From IMG/VR virus record IMGVR_UViG_3300036814_000112, positions 1 through 31,971 of that record: 31,971 nt of DNA, one strand, 5' to 3'. Numbering within the stretch: the stretch's first letter is position 1; each line of letters begins with the position of its first letter. The notes beneath the pieces were generated by a model that had not been told where the DNA came from, made no database searches, and saw nothing but the letters and a program-made list of their open reading frames with translations. The position numbers and the translations under genes are program-made. Source of the stretch: a virus. Of the stretch, positions 20,177-27,532 are shown one piece after another.

Positions 20177-22773
20177 TGCCAAGGGAAACTGATACCGCCC
20201 AGAGAATCAGGGAAAGACAAGAGGCCAGCCGAAGCCCCAGCGATACTAGTCAGCAACAACTTGCGATAGGGGATACCCGTAGAGATACGAGCGGCCAATT
20301 ATGGGAATTGGTCAAGTATGACGAAGGCGGCAACCCAAAGTGGCGCAAGAAAGAGGCTCCTCAGACTGCGGCACAAAAACGTGGAACCCAAGGTTCTGGA
20401 GCGTCAGTTCCTCACGGATTTCTCCGCACGGCAGCACAGGGTGCGAGTTTCGGATTTTCCGACGAGGTGGCTGGGCTTCTCAAGGGGTTAGCCCCTGGCG
20501 GTCCAAAAGGATTTAAGGCTGGTTACAAAGAAGGCGTTGAGGGCGAACGCGAGAAGCTACACGCTTACCGCGAGCAGAACCCACTAAAAGCACTTGGAGC
20601 CGAAGCACTAGGTGGTATAGCGACAGGGTTTGGACTGGCTGGAGGAGCCAGAGCATTGGGTGCAAGAGTCTTGCCAAAAGTGGTAGGTCTAGGTGGAAAG
20701 CCGTCAGGAATACTTGGAAAGGTTCCTGGGCTTGGGAGGGGACAGCGCGTCGCACAGCAAACGCGAGCAGCACAGGTAGGAGGTACAGGAGGCGGCGCTG
20801 GAACCCGTGCGCTTAGTGCTGCTGGCGTAGGTGCTAGTGAAGGCGCCCTGTACGGAGTGGGCGTAGGAGAAGACAGCCTAAAAGAACGAGCAATAAGTGG
20901 GCTGGTTGGCGGTGCTGTAGGAGGTATAGCCGCCCCCTTGATGGTAGGTGGTGTAGCAGCAACCCGTAAAATTAAAGACTTCAGTAAAGATGTTTGGCGC
21001 GGTCAGTCTGGTGGCGCAAGAGGATTAAAGAGTCGCCAAGCGAAAACAGATCAGATGTTAGCAGAATCGTTAATGCGAGAAGCCCCAGAAAAATTTATCC
21101 AAGGGGGTGAGAGTTTTGTCGCAAGGATGCAAGCTATCGTAGCTAGTGGATCAAAGGCAAAGAATCCAGCTACAGGAAAATTTTATACAAAACTAGAGAA
21201 AGAAGCTGCCAGGAAAGCATTAAAAGACATTGGAGAATCTGGCGATTCCCCGATTGTTGCTGGCCTATTAGCAAGGGCGGATGAAGCGGCCCAACGAGAA
21301 GCACAGCCTGGAAATGTTTCGAGGTTATTGGGTGATGCAACTGACGATTTTGCAGAAACTACTGCGGCTATCAGTAAATTTGGTGGCGATGAGGTAGCTC
21401 CATTAAAGAGTCTCTTGGATTCGGGAAGTCGTTCGGTTCCCCTTAGTGGCTCCTTGGAAGACCTGTCCCGTGCCGCAAATACAAAATCTGTCGGAAGTGC
21501 CAAGAAGAATCTAGAAGCGCTAGAAGTTGTTCGGAAGCAGCAAGCCTCACAAGACTACGCAGACTTCTACAAAGCTGTCGATGACTGGGATGACATCCTG
21601 GCAGATCCTACTGGGCTGCCAGGAAGCCCCAGGTCGGGTACAAGGTCTGGCTACCAGTCAGTTATGTCAGATATAAACAGAATGGTTGATGCGGAACCAA
21701 TGCTTTTCGATATAATAGAAGAAGCCTTTAAGAGTAAGTCAGTGGCAGCGACAATAAAGAAAAGGATTCGTGGGGGAAAGGGTCCAAGGGGGACCGCTCG
21801 AAATCTCAAGAAACTCTTAGATGATCCCCTGGGCAATGGTCCCGAAGATATGGACAAGTTCAGGAGGGCCTTGAAGAAGGCTGAATCTACCGCAGCCAAG
21901 TCAGATGACTGGGATCTGGCAAATGCTATGAGGGACTTAGCCGATGAAGTAGATGGAGCTATTTCTAAGCATTCTAAGAAATATGAGGCCGCACGCGGTA
22001 ACTTTAGAGTTAAGAGCCGTAAGCTGGATTCGTACCAAAAAGGTACAGAGAATTACGCCAATCAAGCAGACTTGAAGAATGCCCACGATAATGCGTGGGT
22101 AACCTCTAAAGACAAAGGCGCGGGCTTCACAAAGGAGCAGAAGGACGCCATTCAAGCAGAGTTCAGGCAAGGCCGATTGGATAAGATAGCAGACGATGCA
22201 GCGGGTATGATGCCTGGCGACACAAGCGGCGCGGCTGCGACTGATTTCGTAGAAAGGCAGTTTAGAATGCTGTTTGATGGTGTAGACGCACCATTCGCAT
22301 CAGTGAGGGGAACTACTAAGGCCCAAAAAGAGGCGCAGAAAAAGATACTTGATCAAGCTAAAGCCAACTTGAGGTCACGGTCTTCTCAGGCGAAAACGAA
22401 CAAACGGGTAGATAATGCCAAGGGGACCGATGTAACGAAAGAAACGGCAGAAGTCTCTGGTGCCGTCCCCGCGACTGCTGGCTTGTATGGGCTGGCTGGT
22501 CAGTTTGGTGCGATGGGAAGGACGGGCATCATGTCGATGATCTACGGCGCTGGGGCGCAACGAAAATATGCACAGAATCTCGCAAGACGCTTACGACAAA
22601 AAGAGTCGCGTGGCCTCTTGGATATGGCAGAAACCGTCAAGCGGACAGAGCGCAAAAAAGTGACAGGGCTGCTTGGGGAGCGCGGCGTAGCTGCGGGCGG
22701 TGCTATGCTGCCTCAAGGATACCCAACGGCAGACTTCTCAGCGACATTACAAGGCGAGCGACGATACCGATAA
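20176..22773 (+). CDS. Large membrane-active ejection-type virion protein (865 aa)
   Basis: AGGAGG at 20164-20169 lies six bases before ATG 20176; the GTG at 20173 is too close to it. The 865 residues start with a charged Gln/Arg-rich tail. A block near residues 77-140 follows (GFLRTAAQGASFGFSDEVAGLLKG, then NPLKALGAEALGGIATGFGLAGGA). From 140 to 265 there are several Gly/Ala-zipper hydrophobic stretches (for example AISGLVGGAVGGIAAPLMVGG). The remainder is charged helix. Gly-zipper segments in a giant virion protein fit the pore- or tunnel-forming proteins that podoviruses inject ahead of DNA, as T7 gp16-type proteins do. No lytic transglycosylase motif is visible. It is the last structural gene before lysis. 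Confidence 0.75.
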   Translation: MPRETDTAQRIRERQEASRSPSDTSQQQLAIGDTRRDTSGQLWELVKYDEGGNPKWRKKEAPQTAAQKRGTQGSGASVPHGFLRTAAQGASFGFSDEVAGLLKGLAPGGPKGFKAGYKEGVEGEREKLHAYREQNPLKALGAEALGGIATGFGLAGGARALGARVLPKVVGLGGKPSGILGKVPGLGRGQRVAQQTRAAQVGGTGGGAGTRALSAAGVGASEGALYGVGVGEDSLKERAISGLVGGAVGGIAAPLMVGGVAATRKIKDFSKDVWRGQSGGARGLKSRQAKTDQMLAESLMREAPEKFIQGGESFVARMQAIVASGSKAKNPATGKFYTKLEKEAARKALKDIGESGDSPIVAGLLARADEAAQREAQPGNVSRLLGDATDDFAETTAAISKFGGDEVAPLKSLLDSGSRSVPLSGSLEDLSRAANTKSVGSAKKNLEALEVVRKQQASQDYADFYKAVDDWDDILADPTGLPGSPRSGTRSGYQSVMSDINRMVDAEPMLFDIIEEAFKSKSVAATIKKRIRGGKGPRGTARNLKKLLDDPLGNGPEDMDKFRRALKKAESTAAKSDDWDLANAMRDLADEVDGAISKHSKKYEAARGNFRVKSRKLDSYQKGTENYANQADLKNAHDNAWVTSKDKGAGFTKEQKDAIQAEFRQGRLDKIADDAAGMMPGDTSGAAATDFVERQFRMLFDGVDAPFASVRGTTKAQKEAQKKILDQAKANLRSRSSQAKTNKRVDNAKGTDVTKETAEVSGAVPATAGLYGLAGQFGAMGRTGIMSMIYGAGAQRKYAQNLARRLRQKESRGLLDMAETVKRTERKKVTGLLGERGVAAGGAMLPQGYPTADFSATLQGERRYR

Positions 22774-22792
22774 TTAAATAATAACTTACTGT
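22774..22792 (+). promoter_or_regulatory. Copy A of a 19-bp shared element before the lysis genes
   Basis: TTAAATAATAACTTACTGT lies in the 29-bp gap before the holin gene and is repeated exactly at 27504-27522, with a close variant at 24764-24782. An exact 19-mer elsewhere in the window is unlikely by chance. It may be a promoter or operator; no typical -35/-10 pair is clear. Confidence 0.55.
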
Positions 22793-22802
22793 GGTGTGTT
22801 GG

Positions 22803-23120
22803 ATGATAAAACAAATCTTATTAGACGAAAAAGGAAAGCTCTCCGCAGCGAGGTTGTTGTTGGTGTGCTGCCTCATATTTACGGGCATCTTGATAGCCTT
22901 TGACTCAATTCTCTGGGCAACCGTCCCGAACGCGGCCTACGCCCTCTTGGGTACAATTTTTACTGGGCTACTAATGTGGGCTGCTGGTCCCAGGATCGCG
23001 CAGTATTTGGGGCCGCAGATCGGTGCGGTAGTAAGTGGGATCGGCGCGTCACTAGCCCGTGAACCCAAGCGGCCAGACGTATTAGATAGCTCGCCTGGGT
23101 TTCGTGATGACGAAAGGTGA
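22803..23120 (+). CDS. Holin-like small membrane protein
   Basis: From ATG 22803 the product has 105 residues. A GTG four codons upstream is possible, but neither start has a good ribosome-binding site. It has two membrane segments, about residues 17-33 (LLLVCCLIFTGILIAF) and 43-61 (AAYALLGTIFTGLLMWAAG), with a basic loop at the start and a hydrophilic, charged C-terminus. That fits a two-segment (class II-like) holin that would open the inner membrane at lysis. The next two genes are an endolysin and a spanin-like protein, which supports the call. Its 3' end overlaps the endolysin start by 14 bp. Confidence 0.75.
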   Translation: MIKQILLDEKGKLSAARLLLVCCLIFTGILIAFDSILWATVPNAAYALLGTIFTGLLMWAAGPRIAQYLGPQIGAVVSGIGASLAREPKRPDVLDSSPGFRDDER

Positions 23121-23598
23121 GTGGGTCGCAGTATGTGGGGAGGCACTTTACGCCAAGGGGATAGCACACTTCCATCCCCTAGAAATTGCTGATGTTGGGC
23201 GCGAAGCCTTTGCAATCTCTGACCGTACGCACAAGCCTAGATGGAAAGTCGCACTCAAAGCTCCCAGCCTAGAACTGATACCTAACGCGCTCATGCTATG
23301 TGAGTTGCTTTGTGAGCTAAGAGAGGCTGACCCTTTTGGTCCCGTCCTTGTCAATTCATGGTACAGAGACAGGCTTTACAACTACAGCATTGGTGGCGTC
23401 GCGAGGTCTATGCACAAAACGTGCGGCGCTGCTGACATTACAAAAATAGGCTGGACCACAGACGAAGTAGCCACATGGCTTGAGGCCCATTCCGAATCTG
23501 GAAATCTTGGAGTGGGGCGCTACAAGGCGTTTACACATATCGACATACGCGGCAAGCTCGGCAGGTTGTCGCCAGCCCGCTGGGGGTCTAGTGAATAA
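23107..23598 (+). CDS. Endolysin, peptidase M15A family
   Basis: The 163-residue product should cut peptide cross-links of peptidoglycan. It shows the M15A motif order: NSWYRDRLYN (residues 83-92), then GGVARSMHKTCGAADI with zinc ligands His103 and Asp110, and GRYKAFTHIDI with His144 and Asp146. There is no signal peptide, so export depends on the holin upstream. ATG at 23107 is preferred to the adjacent GTG at 23104. Length is normal for phage M15A enzymes. Whether it acts as an L-Ala-D-Glu or a D-Ala endopeptidase cannot be told from sequence. Confidence 0.88.
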   Translation: MTKGEWVAVCGEALYAKGIAHFHPLEIADVGREAFAISDRTHKPRWKVALKAPSLELIPNALMLCELLCELREADPFGPVLVNSWYRDRLYNYSIGGVARSMHKTCGAADITKIGWTTDEVATWLEAHSESGNLGVGRYKAFTHIDIRGKLGRLSPARWGSSE

Positions 23599-24235
23599 CG
23601 GCCTCAGACTTTCCTTGGTCCCCTCCTGGTTTTGGATTGTGCTACCGCTAGTGGGTATGCTGGCTGTCGGTATTCGGGGGGCCACTCAGGCAAGTTACTA
23701 TCGCGGAATAGCGGATGATGCGGAATCCCGACTAGAAGAGCAGCGGGCGGTTCTTGATTCGGTCGTTTGGCGTGCCGATTCTTTGACGAAGGCACTAGAA
23801 GCAGCCGACTCGGTAGTCGCGGTTCAGAGGCGCGAAGCCGAAGAAGAGGTCGCAAGGTTAGTCCTGAGTCGGGAACAGGCGCGAGAGCGCTCAGAGGCCA
23901 CCGTGGCTAGTCTCAGAATCAGCCTAGATGCGCGTCAGGTTATAGAACTAGATCAAGTAGTTGAAAGTTACGAAATTCAGATTGCATCGTTAGAGGAAGT
24001 AATAGGAGTGGAGCGCAGTCTTACAGCAGCCGAACGAATGAGGGCGACACAGTCCAGTGAGCTTGTGTTAAGTCTACGGTCGGTGATCGCAGAACAGGAA
24101 GAGCGGTCTTCTATTATGACAATAGAGATTGAAGCCCTGCGTTCATCTATCCAACCAAGTTTGGGCCTAAGAATTAAAGCTGATTGGTGGCTGGCAGCCG
24201 TGGGATTCGCCGCGGGAGCATTGATTACGGAATGA
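23591..24235 (+). CDS. Spanin-like membrane-anchored coiled-coil protein
   Basis: A GTG at 23591 overlaps the endolysin stop by eight bases and gives 214 residues. The frame is open further upstream, but that part is shadow coding inside the endolysin. The protein has one N-terminal membrane segment (LVPSWFWIVLPLVGMLAVGI, about residues 9-28). A long Glu/Arg/Ser-rich coiled coil spans about residues 40-190, and a second hydrophobic stretch, WWLAAVGFAAGALI, sits near the end. This matches an Rz-type inner spanin in layout and position, though the C-terminal hydrophobic part is atypical and no outer-membrane lipoprotein partner is visible. Possibly it works as a one-protein spanin. Confidence 0.65.
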   Translation: MNNGLRLSLVPSWFWIVLPLVGMLAVGIRGATQASYYRGIADDAESRLEEQRAVLDSVVWRADSLTKALEAADSVVAVQRREAEEEVARLVLSREQARERSEATVASLRISLDARQVIELDQVVESYEIQIASLEEVIGVERSLTAAERMRATQSSELVLSLRSVIAEQEERSSIMTIEIEALRSSIQPSLGLRIKADWWLAAVGFAAGALITE

Positions 24236-24325
24236 CCCCAAAATCCAGTATTTAAGAAATTTCCCAGAATTTCCCAAAAAACGACCCTCTAGGATGCGTT
24301 CTAAGGCACTTCGTCGGGGTCAGGT

Positions 24326-24357
24326 GGGGGCTAGGGTAGGCGAAAAACCCCCTTTTT
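24326..24357 (+). terminator. Intrinsic terminator after the lysis cassette
   Basis: GGGGG (24326-24330) pairs with CCCCC (24348-24352), followed directly by TTTTT (24353-24357). The loop is long (17 bases), so strength is moderate. It lies in the gap between the rightward lysis genes and the convergent leftward operon. A tandem AATTTCCCA repeat sits upstream at 24258-24276. Read on the other strand there is no T-run, so it serves rightward transcripts. Confidence 0.6.
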
Positions 24358-24361
24358 AAGC

Positions 24362-24742
24362 CTATTGTTGGGAGTGTCGAGTGAGAATTTCAAACTCAAC
24401 CATCTGTGCCTCATAATGTTGTATCTGCCTCCTAGCAAAGTCTTGCTCCTTCACTAATTTAGCCAAGTCATCGGCCATTTCCTCCTTCATTTCTTTAAAC
24501 AACTTCATCGCCCTCTTTTCTCTTATAGAACGTCCGACAATGTTGTCTCCGATAAGTTCTGGAATTGACTGCCAGTCGCACTCCATGTGTTCATTCCAGC
24601 CGTATCGCCAATCCTCGTTTTTAAGGTAATAAACGCTCACCTCCTTGTTCATCTTTTCGAGAATCTCCGCCTGTGTTAACTCGTAGGATCTTTTGTATCC
24701 ATCTATATCTGTCTCAATTACAGTATATTTTCGTTCACTCAC
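24362..24742 (-). CDS. Hypothetical protein, last gene of the leftward operon (126 aa)
   Basis: The start is GTG at 24742 with GAGGAAAA just upstream. The N-terminal part, MSERKYTVIETDIDGYKRSY, looks like a short beta hairpin. The middle has several Trp residues (NEDWRYGWNEHMECDW), and residues 72-115 are a highly charged helix likely to form a coiled coil. No family, membrane segment or enzyme motif is recognised. A 39-bp gap upstream contains a copy of the shared element, so this gene may have its own control. Position at the operon end suggests a late-reading accessory gene. Confidence 0.7.
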   Translation of the reverse strand: MSERKYTVIETDIDGYKRSYELTQAEILEKMNKEVSVYYLKNEDWRYGWNEHMECDWQSIPELIGDNIVGRSIREKRAMKLFKEMKEEMADDLAKLVKEQDFARRQIQHYEAQMVEFEILTRHSQQ

Positions 24743-24763
24743 TTTTCCTCTTCTCCCGTATAA

Positions 24764-24782
24764 TTAAACAATAACGCACTGT
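24764..24782 (-). promoter_or_regulatory. Copy C (variant) of the shared 19-bp element
   Basis: TTAAACAATAACGCACTGT differs from copies A and B at three positions. It lies in the only real gap in the lower part of the leftward operon, upstream of the 126-residue gene, which supports a regulatory role for the element. Copies A and C also share the preceding TAA. Confidence 0.45.
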
Positions 24783-25084
24783 CACCCGTTCAAGAGTATG
24801 ACGCCCCCCACCAGGAGCGCCCGCTCTTCTTCGGACATCCGAATACTTGGATCGGTTAATAGTTTTTCCGCATAAAAAGCCCATCTTAGCGCAAGCAACG
24901 TCGGAACGGGTTCCAGTTGGGCGGCATCCAGCCAACGGAGGGCTGCCTTCGATGCCAGGAACACCGTTGCGTCTAGCCATTCTCTCGGAATGTGTGTCCC
25001 CTTGCGGCGCATATCGTCGGCCGCCCTCCATATCACCGCTAGGGCTACACGGCGGTACGCGTGGTGGTCAATCAGCTTTTTCAC
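24782..25084 (-). CDS. Hypothetical helical protein (100 aa)
   Basis: The GTG start at 25084 overlaps the upstream gene's stop by 17 bp. The product is almost entirely helical with many Ala, Leu and Arg residues (for example HAYRRVALAVIWRAADDMRRKG and ATVFLASKAALRWLDAAQL). It ends LLVGGVILLNG, which is hydrophobic but too short for a clear membrane helix. No family recognised. Overlaps on the upstream side show that it is part of the leftward operon, after the likely small terminase gene. Confidence 0.7.
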   Translation of the reverse strand: MKKLIDHHAYRRVALAVIWRAADDMRRKGTHIPREWLDATVFLASKAALRWLDAAQLEPVPTLLALRWAFYAEKLLTDPSIRMSEEERALLVGGVILLNG

Positions 25085-25568
25085 CTGGCGCTTCGCACTG
25101 AACTTCGACGGCTATTTCCCTCTCTCTTTTTGCTTTCGCCTTGGCCTCTACGGCCTTGAGTCCAGCAAGGAAGTCGTCGCCTATGGACACGCCAATAACT
25201 GTCGTGCTGTCGGGCCTTCCGTAAGAGGCGCGGTCATATCTTTCGGCGATCCATCTGCGGTACTCAGACCTAAGACGTGCGGCGGGAACAGTCCCGTCAT
25301 CTGCGCCGTCTACAATCCTCAACCCCTCTTCAACTAAATCAGATGCGATAATTTGCTTCACGTCTTGCCATCGGTTCCAGCGCCCCTGGGTGATGTCAGC
25401 TTTTAACCACTCGTAGAATGGACCAGTCGACATTGTCCCGACCCGTGGAGGCAAGTTCCTCAACAGGGTTCGCACATCACGGTATTTCAAGTAAAGCTCA
25501 AAGACCTTTTCTTCTCCGTAGGCATCAAGCCGTTTTCCTGCGCTTTTTGTAAGTTTTTTTCCAGCCAA
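25068..25568 (-). CDS. Probable terminase small subunit
   Basis: The 166-residue product starts at TTG 25568, supported by GGAGAGGAAG eight or so bases upstream. The N-terminal half fits a helix-turn-helix DNA-binding domain (EKVFELYLKYRDVRTLLRNL, then FYEWLKADI at about residues 51-59). The C-terminal half reads ASDLVEEGLRIVDGADDGTVP then AARLRSEYRRWIAERYDRASYG (about 75-118). This closely follows the oligomerisation pattern of small terminase subunits (ARLRxxxRxWxxxkxxxxxYG). Such proteins bind the packaging site and hand DNA to TerL. It is odd that the gene lies on the opposite strand about 23 kb from terL, among replication genes; a regulator with a similar fold is the alternative. Confidence 0.6.
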   Translation of the reverse strand: MAGKKLTKSAGKRLDAYGEEKVFELYLKYRDVRTLLRNLPPRVGTMSTGPFYEWLKADITQGRWNRWQDVKQIIASDLVEEGLRIVDGADDGTVPAARLRSEYRRWIAERYDRASYGRPDSTTVIGVSIGDDFLAGLKAVEAKAKAKREREIAVEVQCEAPGEKAD

Positions 25569-25842
25569 GTTTCTTCCTCTCCTTCTCCCAGCTAGGCCAA
25601 GAGTTTATAAGTTCTTCCAATCTCGCCGCGAGCCTCTCTTCCGACACGCGGTTTCCTTCTCGATCAAAGCGTAGAGAGTCGTTGTCAGGTAATCTGAGGC
25701 CACTATCAAGTTCTCGGATAGTGTCCGCGATTTCCCTTCTCCACTCATCTGCGTCTTGGGTGCATTCCTCTAAGGGGAGCAAGTCGAGCGCGGACAAGAG
25801 CGCCCGAACCCTCCGATAAGAACGGTTGCTCATGTCGGCCAC
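25525..25842 (-). CDS. Small charged hypothetical protein (105 aa)
   Basis: It overlaps the next gene by 44 bp and the DnaB-like gene by 13 bp. GTG at 25842 and ATG at 25833 are both possible; GAGGA is three bases from the GTG and twelve from the ATG, so the start is unsettled. The product has a Leu-rich helix (RRVRALLSALDLLPLEE), an acidic middle and a strongly basic C-terminus (KERKKLGWKKTYKKRRKTA) that could bind nucleic acid. No family recognised. Being placed between a helicase and a likely small terminase subunit, it is probably part of the DNA-handling group. Confidence 0.65.
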   Translation of the reverse strand: MADMSNRSYRRVRALLSALDLLPLEECTQDADEWRREIADTIRELDSGLRLPDNDSLRFDREGNRVSEERLAARLEELINSWPSWEKERKKLGWKKTYKKRRKTA

Positions 25843-26702
25843 AGGTCCTCTTCATCTGGATCTGCCTCTCGTTGAGCTAGAGTTTTGTAATCCCATTCGA
25901 CAGGGATCTCAAGGCAGGGGCCGTGCCTATTCTTTGTTACACAAACCCACGTTTTCGCCTTGTTACCCTCCCTCCTGTAGCGCGAGTGGTCCAACAGGCA
26001 GATCACGTCTGCATGGCTCTCTATGGAGTGGCCCCCGAAGAGGCCGCTACTGCGTGGTGTCTCTTGAATAGAACTGGTCGCCCTGTTGAACTGAGAACAA
26101 ATAATGATGGCGCTTTTCGACTTGACTGCCCAAGCCCTCAACTCACTGATAACGCGTTGAATCCCACGGTGAAGCATCTCGTCGTCACCCAACACTACGC
26201 ACTGAAGGTGGTCGAGAATGAAGTATCGACATCCAGCCGCGTGGCACTTCTTCACATATTGCATGACGTGTTCCCAGCCAGTGACGATACTATCTGGCAC
26301 CCAGACAGGAGGAAGGTCCGCAAAGTGTTGTTGGGTCTTATTCCAAGAGAGTCCACAGAACGAACCCTTTTCCAGCAGACGAAGCGCTGTCCCAGAATGA
26401 AGAGAGTACAAACGTGTGGCTAGTTGTGTAGAGGACATTTCCAGGCTGATAAAGGAAACTGGCTCTGGTGGGGATGCGTCGAGCGCTGCGCTCGCAAGGT
26501 TCAAAACAAATGCCGACTTGCCAAACCCTGGAGAACCGCCCACGACCATAAGCCACCCCGAAGTCTTTGCGATTCCTCGCCCACCTCCGTCGTCGCGCAT
26601 GATTTTGTTGAGAGTGGGCAGGTGTGTTGGAATTGCCGTGACTTCCCGAAGCTGGCCTTCAGCCCAATCGCCCAAGAAGTCGTCTGAGAATATATCCCTC
26701 AT
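25830..26702 (-). CDS. DnaB-like replicative helicase (RecA-fold ATPase)
   Basis: From the ATG at 26702, which overlaps the exonuclease stop as ATGA, the product has 290 residues. It holds the C-terminal ATPase domain of DnaB-type helicases: a start with TAIPTHLPTLNKIM, Walker A GGSPGFGKS (55-63), SLEMSSTQLATRLYSL with the catalytic-type Glu, Walker B FILDHLQCV, and IICSQFNR followed by GGHSIESHADVICLL. The N-terminal primase- and loader-binding domain of full DnaB is absent. It probably drives the fork at phage origins with the replisome-organizer-like protein upstream. A RadA/KaiC-like ATPase role is less likely given the motif order. Confidence 0.85.
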   Translation of the reverse strand: MRDIFSDDFLGDWAEGQLREVTAIPTHLPTLNKIMRDDGGGRGIAKTSGWLMVVGGSPGFGKSAFVLNLASAALDASPPEPVSFISLEMSSTQLATRLYSLHSGTALRLLEKGSFCGLSWNKTQQHFADLPPVWVPDSIVTGWEHVMQYVKKCHAAGCRYFILDHLQCVVLGDDEMLHRGIQRVISELRAWAVKSKSAIIICSQFNRATSSIQETPRSSGLFGGHSIESHADVICLLDHSRYRREGNKAKTWVCVTKNRHGPCLEIPVEWDYKTLAQREADPDEEDLWPT

Positions 26703-27532
26703 CGTGTGTACGCCCACGCTGGCAGCGAAAGCTCTTGCACTTCCGTGGGGTAAGAAGGCCATTCGTCGCTACTTTCACAGTCAGCCCAAACTCCCAGTAA
26801 ACGCTCAACATCAGCCTTACCCAAAGCGAGTGCATCGGGATCTAGCTCGTACATGGCTGTGCAGTATGGAGGCGACTTTTCCACACAAATGAATATAAAC
26901 CTGTTGCGGTGTGTTTGCTCCCCTGTTTCCATGTGTTGGGTCGCGGACAAATAATGCGACGCTTGTCTCATGTATCCAAAGTTGAACACGCTGCGTTGAA
27001 ACTCCTTCGGACTGGCATTAACTGTGGTCTTAACGTCCACCAAACATGATCCCCACTCGGAGTCAGCAAACGGCATTGCATCTATGCGCGCCTTGCATGG
27101 AATCCCAGTCTTCGGATCGGTCCAATAGCTACTGACTTCCGCGTTAGAGGCTTCCAAGAGACTTGCCGCCACAGGATTCCCCAGCACGCTGTCACGCATT
27201 GTTATAATCATATCATAATCGGAAGCCTTCAGAATTTGGTCGGGTGGAAACTGTTCGGCCAACTCAGCCTTTGCTTCCTTCACGGCCTTTGAAGCTCCAT
27301 GCCCTTCGGGTATCCTGCCCCACTCTCCCGAAAAAAGCTCTGGCTCCAAGACGGCGCTATGAACAGCACTACCAATAATCATAGCTCTCGTTGGCTCATC
27401 GGGGTGGTCCAAAGAATGTTTAAGATGCGCTGGCGAGCGGTTCAGTTTGTTCAGGCGAGATGCAGAAGCACCAGCCTGGCTGTGGTACTCTTCGGCGCTC
27501 TGGTTAAATAATAACTTACTGTCATGTGTCAT
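26699..27532 (-). CDS. PD-(D/E)XK exonuclease (RecE/DUF3799-like)
   Basis: ATG at 27532 overlaps the upstream stop as ATGA; a TTG at 27547 is less likely. The 277 residues show the RecE-like nuclease core: GSAVHSAVLEP (54-64), Glu132 in AEVSSYW, KARIDAM with Asp151, LVDVKTT with Asp166 and Lys168, then an aromatic YMRQASHYL helix. Such enzymes chew duplex ends 5' to 3' and pass single strands to an annealing protein; the Sak-type gene in the same operon is the natural partner. Two conserved Trp/Pro-rich segments end the protein. It overlaps the helicase gene by four bases. Confidence 0.85.
   Translation of the reverse strand: MTHDSKLLFNQSAEEYHSQAGASASRLNKLNRSPAHLKHSLDHPDEPTRAMIIGSAVHSAVLEPELFSGEWGRIPEGHGASKAVKEAKAELAEQFPPDQILKASDYDMIITMRDSVLGNPVAASLLEASNAEVSSYWTDPKTGIPCKARIDAMPFADSEWGSCLVDVKTTVNASPKEFQRSVFNFGYMRQASHYLSATQHMETGEQTHRNRFIFICVEKSPPYCTAMYELDPDALALGKADVERLLGVWADCESSDEWPSYPTEVQELSLPAWAYTR
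27504..27522 (-). promoter_or_regulatory. Copy B of the 19-bp shared element, inside the exonuclease 5' end
   Basis: On the coding strand it reads ACAGTAAGTTATTATTTAA and encodes residues 5 to 10 of the exonuclease (SKLLFN). It matches 22774-22792 exactly over 19 bases. Coding constraint alone does not explain identity with an intergenic site. Confidence 0.5.

Noticed and set aside
25826-26892. Rightward frames across the DnaB-like and exonuclease genes
   Set aside because: They are antisense shadows of genes with clear catalytic motifs.
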